Source of the DNA: Melioribacteraceae bacterium
GTDB lineage: Bacteria; Bacteroidota; Ignavibacteria; Ignavibacteriales; Melioribacteraceae
DNA length: 33,652 nucleotides
Direction: 5' to 3'
Assembly (NCBI GenBank): GCA_015493615.1
Contig: WGCV01000049.1
Coordinates: forward strand, 1 to 33,652
Shown piece by piece: positions 26,540-33,652 of this stretch; position 1 is the stretch's first letter; each line of letters begins with the position of its first letter. Under the pieces are notes generated by a model. That model searched no databases, was not told the origin of the DNA, and was given only the letters and a program-made list of their open reading frames with translations. The translations under genes were made by a program, and so were the position numbers.

Positions 26540-29500
26540 CTATTTGATTATAGCAAATTTATCTACTTTATGAGTTCCGTCCGGAGATTCGACAGTATAA
26601 ATATAAACTCCGTAAGCAACTTCCAACTGGGATTCGTTCTGCAGGTTCCATCTCTCCTCGCCGACGCTTGAGCTGCTGTGATAGAGCGTTTTAACCAAGT
26701 CGCCCCGAAGCGTATAAATTTTGATTGTGCATTCCGGCGGCAGATGCGTAAATCTTAATTCGCGCGTGTATCTGTCGCTTCTTGCGGCTCCCTGCTCGGC
26801 AAGGTTGTAACCGATATAGGGATTGGGAACGACTTTTATTTTCGAAAAATCATAACCGTTTTTGGAAGTCATTAATTCGCTTGTATTAACAATATATTTA
26901 TCGTTATTCTTGAACGGCTTCTTAGTATGATAAACATAAATATCGCCGGCGGAAGGAGCCAGAGAAGAATCGCTCCAATTAACCGTAAACTGCCACGTTC
27001 GGTGCTGAACGTCCGGCTCGAGCAGATAAACAAAATCGCCGCTTGCCCAAGGCGTTCCGGGATTTCTCATATATAAATTAACGGGCGAAGTCATTTGCGG
27101 ATCGTTCGTAATATTGAAAACTTGGAACGGAACCTTTGCGCTTGTCGGCAGGTTGTAAAATTTCAAACTGGAATCGCCGAACACAATGGCATAATCGCAT
27201 TCCAATCCGCTCGTATCATTCAATTCCGTAAGAGCCGTAAAATCATAATCGGATGTATCGCCAACCACATTATTCCAACCTTGGTCTAATTCCTCCAAAA
27301 CATTATGATTAATAACTTTCAAACCGATTCCGTCAAAAATCGGTCGCGGCTGAGCTATTGCCGATTCGCTCTCTTCCCAGATCCTGCTGAAATCGGTAAC
27401 CACATATTTACTTTTCGTTTCATCGTAAACGTCAAAGGTAAGGGAATCGGCGGCTCCTTTAAACTCAATTCTGTATGTATCGCCGGTTATTGCAATCGGG
27501 TCTATTGTCTCAACCGAAATCGGTCCCGTAGCCAATCCTTCGGTATGAATTACGTTCGGATCGGCTTCGCCGGGAGTAAATCCCTGCGGAGTAACGCCCG
27601 GAATAACATCTACAGTTTGAATCAATCTCGGATCGTTTCCTTTGTAAGATTCGAGAGAAGGCTGCCCCGCCGAAACGACCGGATAATCATAAGCCGTAAT
27701 TGTGTAACGGTATCTTACTCCGTTCAGAACATCATGATCAACAAATGTATATTTCAATCCCGAATTATCTCCGAGATTAAAAAACGGATTAAGCGGATCT
27801 TGCCCCGACCACTCGTCTATTTTATCATAAATTGCAAGAGGCTTGTAACCGACAATCTTTTCGCCGGTGTAGTCGTAAATAGGCGTTCCCCATTCCGGTT
27901 CCCCTTGTCCGTCAAGATTTGCCTGCGTGCGGTAAATTCTGTAACCTTCAAAATCTTTTTGCTTAGTAACAATCTCGTAGGAATCTTCCGATTTCGAATC
28001 CCAGTAAAGAGTTACTTTTCCATCTTCTCCGTAAACGACAGGCAAATCGTTGTTATCCAAAACTTTTGTCCCAACCGCTGATAGCTTGGGAGCTTCCGGC
28101 GGGCGGAATCCGATAAAATTATTGTTATATAAACTGTCCGCCTGAACAAGCGCGTCAAACACCGACTTAAATCTTACATCCGGCGGATTTGTTGGAAATC
28201 CGTCAGCATCAAGCGGACCGGGATTCGGAACGCCTCCGACTATACCGATGTGAATCGGGATAGTGTCTCCGGGACTTATTGTAAAAGGTCCCGAACTAAA
28301 CCAGAACTGAACATCGGGACGGCTCCCGACAGGGTAGCTTTCCTGATAATCTTTCAGCAGTTCGATATCGTCCATGTGAGGATCGGTTCCGTGAAACCAT
28401 TTTGCTCTGTCCGCTTCCGGAACAAGTTGCGGCTTGCCGGAAGAGATAGCGTAGAAAGTTTTTTCTAACTGTGCGTTTACGGGAGCCGGGCGCATCGCTT
28501 CATCCTGATCAAACCAGTGAAAATCCGTTATGCCGATTTCCGGACTGTTGGGGTCGCTAGGATTTTTTTTCGGCGTCTTAAAAAAGTTTATTCCGTAAGC
28601 CGAAACCGGTCCAGTATTCTGAGGATAAACTTGATCGGTAAAGTAATCCTGTTTATCGTGAGCGATAAAAACGTCAACCGTTCCGTCGCCGTCGTAATCG
28701 TAAATCAATCCGTAATCATCCTCAGCCCAAGGAGTCGCCTGGCGAAAATTAGAGCCGGGGACTAAGTATCTGCCGGGCAAGTCGGGATCGACAAAAAACG
28801 CAAAATAAACGCTGTCGATTGTTCCGGTGTAGTGATGACGATTCGGGTCGTAAAATTTTGATTTCGGATCGTTCAGTTCTTCTTCCGTATGATAAATAAA
28901 GTTGATATTAAAAAAAGTTACATTCTCGTATAACGGAGTTGAATAACTGTAGCCGGAAACTTCCATATCGATGCCGACCGGATAGCCGTATTTTGCAGTT
29001 GTAGCCCCCGAGCGGATTCCGTTATATTTATCGGAAGCGATAAAATAAATGTCTTTGTTCGACGTAAAGTTGCCCGGAATTTCCTGTCCGTAAGTCGGCG
29101 AACTTTCATCCGGATCAACAGCCCAATGTCCGGGCCAGTGATATTCACCCGGTGTGGAAACCCAGTTCCCCGAGTCGTCAAAATATCCTTGAGGCCAGCT
29201 CGTCGGGAAAGTGCTTGTAGCTACCATCGCCATATTATCCTGCAGAAAATCTCCGTGCAGATATTTGCTCGAATTGTCGAGAGCTTCCCAATCGGTAAAA
29301 TTAGCTCCGTCTCCCTGAATGCAGTGGATAGCCGAAAAAGATTCGATCGCGTTATACTCTTTGCTTCTGTCTTCCGGCAGCGGATCTCCGCCGGTATTCT
29401 GCGCGCCCCAAGGTCCGGGAGGCATTAATAGCACGGGAGCGATCCATCTTACTTCGCCCCAATCGCCGTGGAACGCGCCGGGGTACCAGCTCTGATAGCC

Positions 29501-29725
29501 GGGAGGATCATATCCGCTTAATAATCCGTAGTTGTAAACGCCGTGGACTTTCATTTTTCCGGCGTCCATAAAACCGACCGCTCTGTCAAAAACGGACTTC
29601 GGTTTTTCCAAAGGAATTTTGTTATTATCGTTCTGCTCCTTCTTATCCTGAGCAAAACTTACTCCGATTACAAAAAGGAGTATAAGTAAAATTGTTCTTT
29701 TCATTATTTTAAATATATTTTTCAT
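26540..29725 (-). CDS. Large secreted protein with Fn3-like region and VVPNPY-type C-terminal sorting domain
   Basis: A 1061-residue exported protein with no named catalytic domain. The signal peptide ends near VSFAQ (residue 26). An alternative ATG eight codons in (29704) would give a more compact signal, MKRTILLILLFVIG. The middle has an Asp-rich calcium-type loop DYDGDGTVD (343-351), an SSGPFTISPGDTIPI stretch (477-491), and a fibronectin-III-like part at about 545-680 (GKVTLYWDSKSEDSYE, EGYRIYRT, YRYTITAYD). The last 97 residues, from VVPNPYIGYN, resemble T9SS C-terminal domains (YGVYIYTV, FAIIK) but with VVPNPY in place of NYPNPF. It starts on the stop of the TonB receptor gene (TAATG). 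The position suggests a surface partner of the receptor, analogous to SusD; this is an inference. Confidence 0.8.
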   Translation of the reverse strand: MKNIFKIMKRTILLILLFVIGVSFAQDKKEQNDNNKIPLEKPKSVFDRAVGFMDAGKMKVHGVYNYGLLSGYDPPGYQSWYPGAFHGDWGEVRWIAPVLLMPPGPWGAQNTGGDPLPEDRSKEYNAIESFSAIHCIQGDGANFTDWEALDNSSKYLHGDFLQDNMAMVATSTFPTSWPQGYFDDSGNWVSTPGEYHWPGHWAVDPDESSPTYGQEIPGNFTSNKDIYFIASDKYNGIRSGATTAKYGYPVGIDMEVSGYSYSTPLYENVTFFNINFIYHTEEELNDPKSKFYDPNRHHYTGTIDSVYFAFFVDPDLPGRYLVPGSNFRQATPWAEDDYGLIYDYDGDGTVDVFIAHDKQDYFTDQVYPQNTGPVSAYGINFFKTPKKNPSDPNSPEIGITDFHWFDQDEAMRPAPVNAQLEKTFYAISSGKPQLVPEADRAKWFHGTDPHMDDIELLKDYQESYPVGSRPDVQFWFSSGPFTISPGDTIPIHIGIVGGVPNPGPLDADGFPTNPPDVRFKSVFDALVQADSLYNNNFIGFRPPEAPKLSAVGTKVLDNNDLPVVYGEDGKVTLYWDSKSEDSYEIVTKQKDFEGYRIYRTQANLDGQGEPEWGTPIYDYTGEKIVGYKPLAIYDKIDEWSGQDPLNPFFNLGDNSGLKYTFVDHDVLNGVRYRYTITAYDYPVVSAGQPSLESYKGNDPRLIQTVDVIPGVTPQGFTPGEADPNVIHTEGLATGPISVETIDPIAITGDTYRIEFKGAADSLTFDVYDETKSKYVVTDFSRIWEESESAIAQPRPIFDGIGLKVINHNVLEELDQGWNNVVGDTSDYDFTALTELNDTSGLECDYAIVFGDSSLKFYNLPTSAKVPFQVFNITNDPQMTSPVNLYMRNPGTPWASGDFVYLLEPDVQHRTWQFTVNWSDSSLAPSAGDIYVYHTKKPFKNNDKYIVNTSELMTSKNGYDFSKIKVVPNPYIGYNLAEQGAARSDRYTRELRFTHLPPECTIKIYTLRGDLVKTLYHSSSSVGEERWNLQNESQLEVAYGVYIYTVESPDGTHKVDKFAIIK

Positions 29726-32634
29726 TAATAACCTGCTCCGCCAAATTGAACTTCAAGTCCGAAGTAAATTGTTCTCGGTAAACCGAAATTATTGTTGTTG
29801 CGCGAATCCCAGTAAGTGGAAGACCTTGTGTAAAAGGAGGATGTTCCCGGATTCGTGGGAGAACCCGTTAAAGTATAGCCGGAAATTACGTTTTTCGTAT
29901 CAAAAATATTTTTGACCTGAAACAGAGCGATAAATTTCATTCCGTTCATTCTCCACAATCTTGATATTCTCACATCAAATCTGTGGGAAAAGGGCCAATT
30001 TGCAGAATACGGCTCTACGATTACTCCTCCTTTGATTGTAGGAGTGTAAGGCATACCGCTTGCGCCGTAGTAATTAATTGCAATATCGGAATTCCCGAAG
30101 GGCTTAAATCCAAGTATCTCAATTCCTCCATCCTTGGGAAGCGAGTATTGGAAACTGGCGCGAATTACGTGAGTCTGATCCCACGGAGCCGTAGTTTCCT
30201 TTTTGGGAATATTATTTTCGGTATCGCCCGACCAATAACCATCCCAAGATGTCGGCTGCAAAACTTTCGCTTTGGAATATGAATAATTAATATAAAAGCT
30301 GTAATTATTCGATAGTCTTTTCTTCAGATTAATCTCCAAACCGCGCGCCGAACCGAGATTGTTGTTGACAAAAATCGAGTAGGTAAAAGGATTATCCCGT
30401 CCCGGGTCGGAGTATGCAGGCACTACAACAGAGCCGACTTGATTAATTGTTTCCTTGTTCCACAAATTAATTTTGATTACATAATCATCCAGAAATTCCT
30501 GCTGAAGCGCTATTTCGTACTGCACCGATTTTTCGGGAGACAAGTTGGGGTTGCCGATCAAGTTTCCTTTTACAACGCTGATATCTCTGTTGCTCCCCGT
30601 TGCGCGGTACATATCCCGATAGTTCGGCGTCTGATAAAAATGCCCGAAGTTGAAGGAAATTACTGACGATTCCGTCAGCGGATAAGCGATTCCGATGCGC
30701 GGACTGAAACTCAGCTTCGGCTTTACTTTAATCAGCGGATTAAAATGTATCGAATCGCTTGAATTATCCTGCGCGGGAAGCGGATCAAACGGGTTAGCCC
30801 AAGTGTAGCCGCCCGAGTTCAAATAATCCATACGCCCGCCTACATTAAAGATAATGCTCTCAAACTCGGCTTTAACCTGCAGATACAAAGCGCCTTCAAG
30901 CGGTTTATAATGATAAAGCGTAGGATATGGATCAACACCGGAAACATTCTGATAGGAGTGATAATCCAAATCTATCAAGTTTGTTTGAAAGCCCGTCTCA
31001 ATCATATAGCGTTCGGTAACCTGACTTGTAAAATCAAATCTCGTTTCGTAGTTCGTGCTGAAATCGCCCGAGTACCAGCGGTTATCAGCCGACAGATAGA
31101 ATGAAGATTCAAACGGATCGCGCACGGCTTCGGAACTTGCGTAAGGTATATATTCCGAAGGGAGTTTAATATTATCATCCGGAGGTCCGAATATATTAAA
31201 CTTACTTGCGTAACGCCGGCTGTAATCCTTCAAAATTCTGATTCTTCTTCTTTCAAAAAACCTTGATAACCGGAGGGAATAAAATGTTGAATTACTTAAG
31301 GTGTGGTTAAATGTAAGGGTTTGCTTATCGCTCGATAAAATCTGTATATTTTGCCCTTTCATATTATAATCATAATAAGCATTAAAATTATTGAATTGCC
31401 GGTAACGCTTATCCATCAAAGATGAAAAAACAACGCGCAAATTCTTAATAGGTTTAAAAGTAAATTTACCGAAAAAATTGTAGTAGTTGTTCCATCCTAA
31501 ACCGGTCCAGCCCTTGTACATATCTATCGGATTGATTTTTCTCCCGTCAGGCCCGATTACCTTTTTCCAATTTTGACTTAGTCCCGCCTGAACGGAGTCT
31601 AAACTTCCGTAGCGTAAATATCCGTTAATAATATCGCCGGATGTCGGCAGCTCTAATAATTCGCCGTCGGAATCAAGCTGAATCGTGCGATTATCGTCCC
31701 AAGTTATGTTATCGAACAATAATGTGGTTCCGCTGCTTGCGCTAACTTCACTCGAAATAAAATAAGAAACGCTATGTAGAAACGGGACTCTCCCGCTTAA
31801 ACTCCCTTGAAAGTTTTGAAGACGGAGAGCTTTACTTCTTCCGTTAGTAATAAAATCTGCGCCAAGTGGATTTGAAGACCAGTATCGCACGCTCCCGGCT
31901 GTTTTTTCCGAGCCGTCCTTTGTCGTCAGGTTAATCACGCCGGAAAGCGCATTTCCGTATTTGGCGCTGTAACCTCCCGATTCAATCGCCACCTGCTTAA
32001 TCGCATTTTTACTAATCTGCGTTCCGAATCCTCCGAAAACCGGATTTGAAACTTTAACTCCGTCTATCATCAACGCCACTTCGTTGCTGCGTCCTCCGCG
32101 AAGACGAATATCGTCAATTCCGCGAGCGTTATATCCAGCTTTGGCATTGGGAGTATTCGATAAAACGCTTATGTTGGATTGCGTGGAAAGGACTTCCTGC
32201 AAATTCTCCACCGGAAGTTTCTCCAGTTCGTCCGACGAAAGAGTGGTTACTTTAGTCGTTGCATCCTTCTGTATCAATTTCTCTTTAGGAGTTACGATAA
32301 CTTCCTGTCCGAGAGAAACCGACGCTTCTTTTAACCTAAAAGTAAGCGTGGTTGTAAGTCCGGGCTTAACGAGGACATTGGTAATCCTCACTTTTTGATA
32401 ACCAATATAGGAGGCGACAATCGAATATTTTCCTGGAGAAATATTAAGTATTATGAAATGTCCGTCTAGTCCGGTGCTTGCGCCAAGACCTTCTCCTTGA
32501 ACAATCACATTAACTCCGGGCAATGGATTCCCCGATTCGTCAAATACATTTCCCGCAATTTTTCCGGGGACTTGCGCAAATATTGTTACCTGAATTGCGA
32601 CAAGAAATAAGAATAGCTTAATAAATTTTAACAC
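29725..32634 (-). CDS. TonB-dependent receptor with carboxypeptidase-regulatory N-domain
   Basis: Outer-membrane active transporter. After a signal peptide (1-21) comes a carboxypeptidase-regulatory-like beta-sandwich (about 24-102: GKIAGNVFDESGNPLPGVNV, GLDGHFIILNISPGKYSI). QEVIVTPKE (110-118) looks like a Ton box. The plug runs about 125-240, with LRGGRSNEVALMIDGVKV and GGYSAKYGNALSGVINLTTK, followed by a large barrel to residue 969. This is a SusC-like architecture though somewhat short. Start is GTG at 32634; an in-frame stop lies five codons... to six codons upstream and no ATG is available. It is the first gene of the nine-gene run and overlaps the next by one base. The substrate is unknown; the neighbours point to peptides. 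Confidence 0.93.
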   Translation of the reverse strand: MLKFIKLFLFLVAIQVTIFAQVPGKIAGNVFDESGNPLPGVNVIVQGEGLGASTGLDGHFIILNISPGKYSIVASYIGYQKVRITNVLVKPGLTTTLTFRLKEASVSLGQEVIVTPKEKLIQKDATTKVTTLSSDELEKLPVENLQEVLSTQSNISVLSNTPNAKAGYNARGIDDIRLRGGRSNEVALMIDGVKVSNPVFGGFGTQISKNAIKQVAIESGGYSAKYGNALSGVINLTTKDGSEKTAGSVRYWSSNPLGADFITNGRSKALRLQNFQGSLSGRVPFLHSVSYFISSEVSASSGTTLLFDNITWDDNRTIQLDSDGELLELPTSGDIINGYLRYGSLDSVQAGLSQNWKKVIGPDGRKINPIDMYKGWTGLGWNNYYNFFGKFTFKPIKNLRVVFSSLMDKRYRQFNNFNAYYDYNMKGQNIQILSSDKQTLTFNHTLSNSTFYSLRLSRFFERRRIRILKDYSRRYASKFNIFGPPDDNIKLPSEYIPYASSEAVRDPFESSFYLSADNRWYSGDFSTNYETRFDFTSQVTERYMIETGFQTNLIDLDYHSYQNVSGVDPYPTLYHYKPLEGALYLQVKAEFESIIFNVGGRMDYLNSGGYTWANPFDPLPAQDNSSDSIHFNPLIKVKPKLSFSPRIGIAYPLTESSVISFNFGHFYQTPNYRDMYRATGSNRDISVVKGNLIGNPNLSPEKSVQYEIALQQEFLDDYVIKINLWNKETINQVGSVVVPAYSDPGRDNPFTYSIFVNNNLGSARGLEINLKKRLSNNYSFYINYSYSKAKVLQPTSWDGYWSGDTENNIPKKETTAPWDQTHVIRASFQYSLPKDGGIEILGFKPFGNSDIAINYYGASGMPYTPTIKGGVIVEPYSANWPFSHRFDVRISRLWRMNGMKFIALFQVKNIFDTKNVISGYTLTGSPTNPGTSSFYTRSSTYWDSRNNNNFGLPRTIYFGLEVQFGGAGY

Positions 32635-32690
32635 GGCTTCACAAAGTTTTTATTGTTTAGCCATAAAATATATCAAAAGAAATGATAATG

Positions 32691-32698
32691 CAAATATA
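32691..32698 (-). promoter_or_regulatory. Possible Bacteroidota-type -7 element for the TonB receptor operon
   Basis: The minus strand reads TATATTTG, matching the TAnnTTTG -7 element, about 57 nt before the GTG start. No TTTG is seen at the expected -33 position, so support is partial. Confidence 0.28.
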
Positions 32699-32748
32699 AA
32701 ATTGGATTTTTTTCTCATTTGAATATTGATTGGGAAAAATTCCTCGAT

Positions 32749-32768
32749 TTGGGTTAAAATAAACCCAA
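32749..32768. promoter_or_regulatory. Inverted repeat, candidate operator upstream of the TonB receptor operon
   Basis: TTGGGTT (32749-32755) and AACCCAA (32762-32768) form a perfect 7-bp inverted repeat with 6 nt between. It lies about 115 nt before the receptor gene, the size and symmetry of a dimer binding site. There is no T-run on either side that would make it a terminator. Confidence 0.35.
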
Positions 32769-33055
32769 TATTATCTTTAAGAGAAAAATGGGCTATTTTA
32801 TTGAAAAACAGAAAGTTGACCAGCAAAAAAAAACGTAGATCTCGGATAAAAAATATGTGATAAAATCTTGCAAAATGAAATAATACTTATTTGTGGTACA
32901 GATTGATTAGTGAGCTTACGAGCAGTCTCCGCCACGGTGGAATGTAAAAATAAAACTTGCACAACTTGGCAATTTTCATTTCCATATAAAACAAAAGAAA
33001 GCATAAAATTTTAGCGATTCGTGGGTCAAAATATTATTTAATTTTTACAACTACA

Positions 33056-33155
33056 AACCGTTAAAACGGTTATTGCCACGCTAAGTTATTGTTAACCAAC
33101 GGCTTAAGCCGTTGGTTAATGAAAAACTATTAATATTTTAACCGGTTCACCGGTT
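33056..33155. repeat. REP-like element of three palindromes
   Basis: Three perfect hairpins stand in 100 nt: AACCGTT-AA-AACGGTT (33056-33071), a 28-nt uninterrupted palindrome (33092-33119, centre GGCTTAAGCC), and AACCGG-TTCA-CCGGTT (33140-33155). The first and third share the AACCG arm. The arrangement resembles REP/BIME elements mobilised by REP-associated tyrosine (Y1, IS200-like) transposases in Bacteroidota. No transposase gene lies in the window. None of the hairpins has a T-run. Confidence 0.6.
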
Positions 33156-33389
33156 TTCCCCTCTTACAATAGCACAAAAATTATTTTTATTTTTATTGCC
33201 AACTTATTCTATTTTGATAAATTTTTTTAACCCCGCATTGCTGTAAAATTAGCTTTATTTTTTATAAAAAAAAAACCAAAACAAGTTTGCCCGCCCATGC
33301 ATTTTGCGAGAAATAAGTAAACTGTACTACAATAAACTGTTTATTATCCGGGATTTCCGATTACAAATTTTAAATGACAATTTTAGGAT

Positions 33390-33416
33390 AAAAAAAACTG
33401 CAAAACAAATTTGCAG
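33390..33416 (-). terminator. Rho-independent terminator behind the tRNA-Ser-like sequence
   Basis: On the minus strand CTGCAAA pairs with TTTGCAG around a 5-nt loop (33398-33416) and continues into a run of T (33397-33390). It would end transcription coming from the GIY-YIG gene and tRNA-like sequence. Confidence 0.75.
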
Positions 33417-33420
33417 CTTT

Positions 33421-33519
33421 TGCGGAGAGGGCGGGATTTCCCGCCAACCGGCGGGACGGTACCCTGTTGAGAGTACGACGGTTTAGCACCCCGCAAAATG
33501 CGGGGTCAGCCACTCACCC
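33421..33519 (-). pseudogene. Degenerate tRNA-Ser(GCU)-like sequence
   Basis: On the minus strand this 99-nt stretch is collinear with a class II tRNA-Ser(GCU). It has TGGCTGA at the D-arm start, TGCTAAACCG around a GCT anticodon (33485-33487), a long variable arm GTACTC-TCAACA-GGGTAC that folds perfectly, and an end like a T-stem/acceptor, CCCGCCCTCTCCGCA. It does not look functional: the D-loop is replaced by the hairpin CCCCGC-ATTT-TGCGGGG, the TTCGA T-loop is absent (GCGGGAAATCCCGC instead), and the 5' acceptor strand GGAGAGG is not present. The GIY-YIG stop codon lies inside its 5' end and a terminator follows 4 nt after it. I read it as a tRNA-derived relic or mimic. Confidence 0.55.
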
Positions 33520-33651
33520 GCTAATTAGCTGTTTAAAAGCATTGCCGCCCTTGTAACTCTTGATTTTTCTTTCGCGTTGGAGCGCTAATCTCTTTGTGGG
33601 ATACTCTTCAGTATAAATTATTTTCCAAGGAGTGAAAGATTGTGTGGATTT
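33514..33651 (-). CDS. GIY-YIG endonuclease family protein (3' end only)
   Basis: The last 45 codons of a gene running off the right edge. The peptide begins KSTQSFTPWKIIYTEEYPTK and continues with LALQRERKIKSYKGGNAF before LISG and stop. This is the C-terminal half of the small (80-100 residue) stand-alone UvrC-type GIY-YIG nucleases: the TxxxxPWKLIYxExxxxKxxAxxRExxIK pattern with the metal-binding glutamate in LQRE. The catalytic GIY and YIG strands must lie beyond the window. Its TGA stop falls within the tRNA-Ser-like sequence. Confidence 0.85.
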   Translation of the reverse strand, partial: KSTQSFTPWKIIYTEEYPTKRLALQRERKIKSYKGGNAFKQLISG

Positions 33652-33652
33652 A

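Larger units (their letters stand above)
32635..33513. other. 879-nt gene-free region with hairpins and repeat elements
   Basis: From left to right it holds the presumed control region of the TonB receptor operon (to about 32770), AT-rich filler with a near-palindrome TCCGCCACGGTGGA (32928-32941), a REP-like three-hairpin element (33056-33155), more AT-rich sequence, a terminator (33390-33416) and a degenerate tRNA-Ser-like sequence. The short ORFs here (32798-33004 minus, 33304-33486 plus) have no ribosome binding site or recognisable protein character, so I do not call them. Confidence 0.6.

Noticed and set aside
27305-28081. A 258-codon open frame on the plus strand
   Set aside because: It is antisense to the 1061-aa gene, has Arg/Ile/Asn-rich composition without domain character, and lacks a ribosome binding site.
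32798-33004. A 68-codon minus-strand frame upstream of the TonB receptor
   Set aside because: No ribosome binding site or recognisable protein features; it spans AT-rich filler and a repeat-like near-palindrome.
33421-33519. A functional tRNA-Ser gene
   Set aside because: Anticodon region and variable arm fit, but the T-loop (TTCGA) is absent, the D-loop is replaced by a GC hairpin, and the 5' acceptor strand does not pair with the 3' end.
33056-33520. CRISPR array
   Set aside because: The palindromes differ from one another and are irregularly spaced; there are no identical direct repeats and no cas genes.

Overview
The window looks like chromosomal DNA of an Ignavibacteria-type bacterium (Bacteroidota/Chlorobiota side). 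The support is protein style, not a database match: two secreted proteins end in a type IX secretion (T9SS) sorting domain with the NYPNPF-type motif, a third ends in a VVPNPY-type variant, and a PorV/PorQ-family outer-membrane protein and a carboxypeptidase-regulatory-domain TonB receptor sit beside them. The DNA is AT-rich with very tight gene packing and many GTG/TTG starts.

Layout. (1) 1-3570, plus strand: sucD (TCA cycle), a clear terminator, ndk, a Nudix hydrolase, a repeat-bearing gap, then an exported NamZ-type (DUF1343) muramidase. (2) 14540 down to 3572, minus strand: one unbroken run of 12 genes, purC - DUF971 - pgsA - pgpA - cinA - thpR - recA - recX - glutaryl-CoA-dehydrogenase-like ACAD - guaB - GT4 glycosyltransferase - purD. 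Neighbours overlap or are at most about 17 nt apart. A sigma70-like promoter lies before purC. The run mixes purine synthesis, phospholipid synthesis and recombination; the pgsA/cinA/recA and cinA/thpR/recA orders recur in distant phyla. (3) 17057-14754, minus: a secreted Asp-box protein with its own strong ribosome binding site and a strong terminator. (4) 32634 down to 17278, minus: a nine-gene run, TonB receptor - 1061-aa secreted partner - PorV-like barrel - OPT transporter - two-TM protein - XRE regulator - M20 peptidase - lipoprotein joining an N-formylglutamate-amidohydrolase-like half to a SUMF1 half - C10 (streptopain) protease. (5) 32635-33652: gene-poor DNA with a three-hairpin REP-like element, a degenerate tRNA-Ser(GCU)-like sequence with a terminator, and the 3' end of a GIY-YIG nuclease gene.

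How it may work together. The nine-gene run reads as a self-contained peptide acquisition locus: a T9SS-exported cysteine protease cuts protein outside, a TonB receptor with a large surface partner and a PorV-like barrel takes products across the outer membrane, an OPT permease crosses the inner membrane, an M20 peptidase/deacylase finishes them in the cytoplasm, and an XRE regulator controls the set. This is inference from family roles and gene order. It is the best candidate here for an undescribed system, together with the fused lipoprotein and the tRNA-Ser-like/GIY-YIG unit at the right edge.
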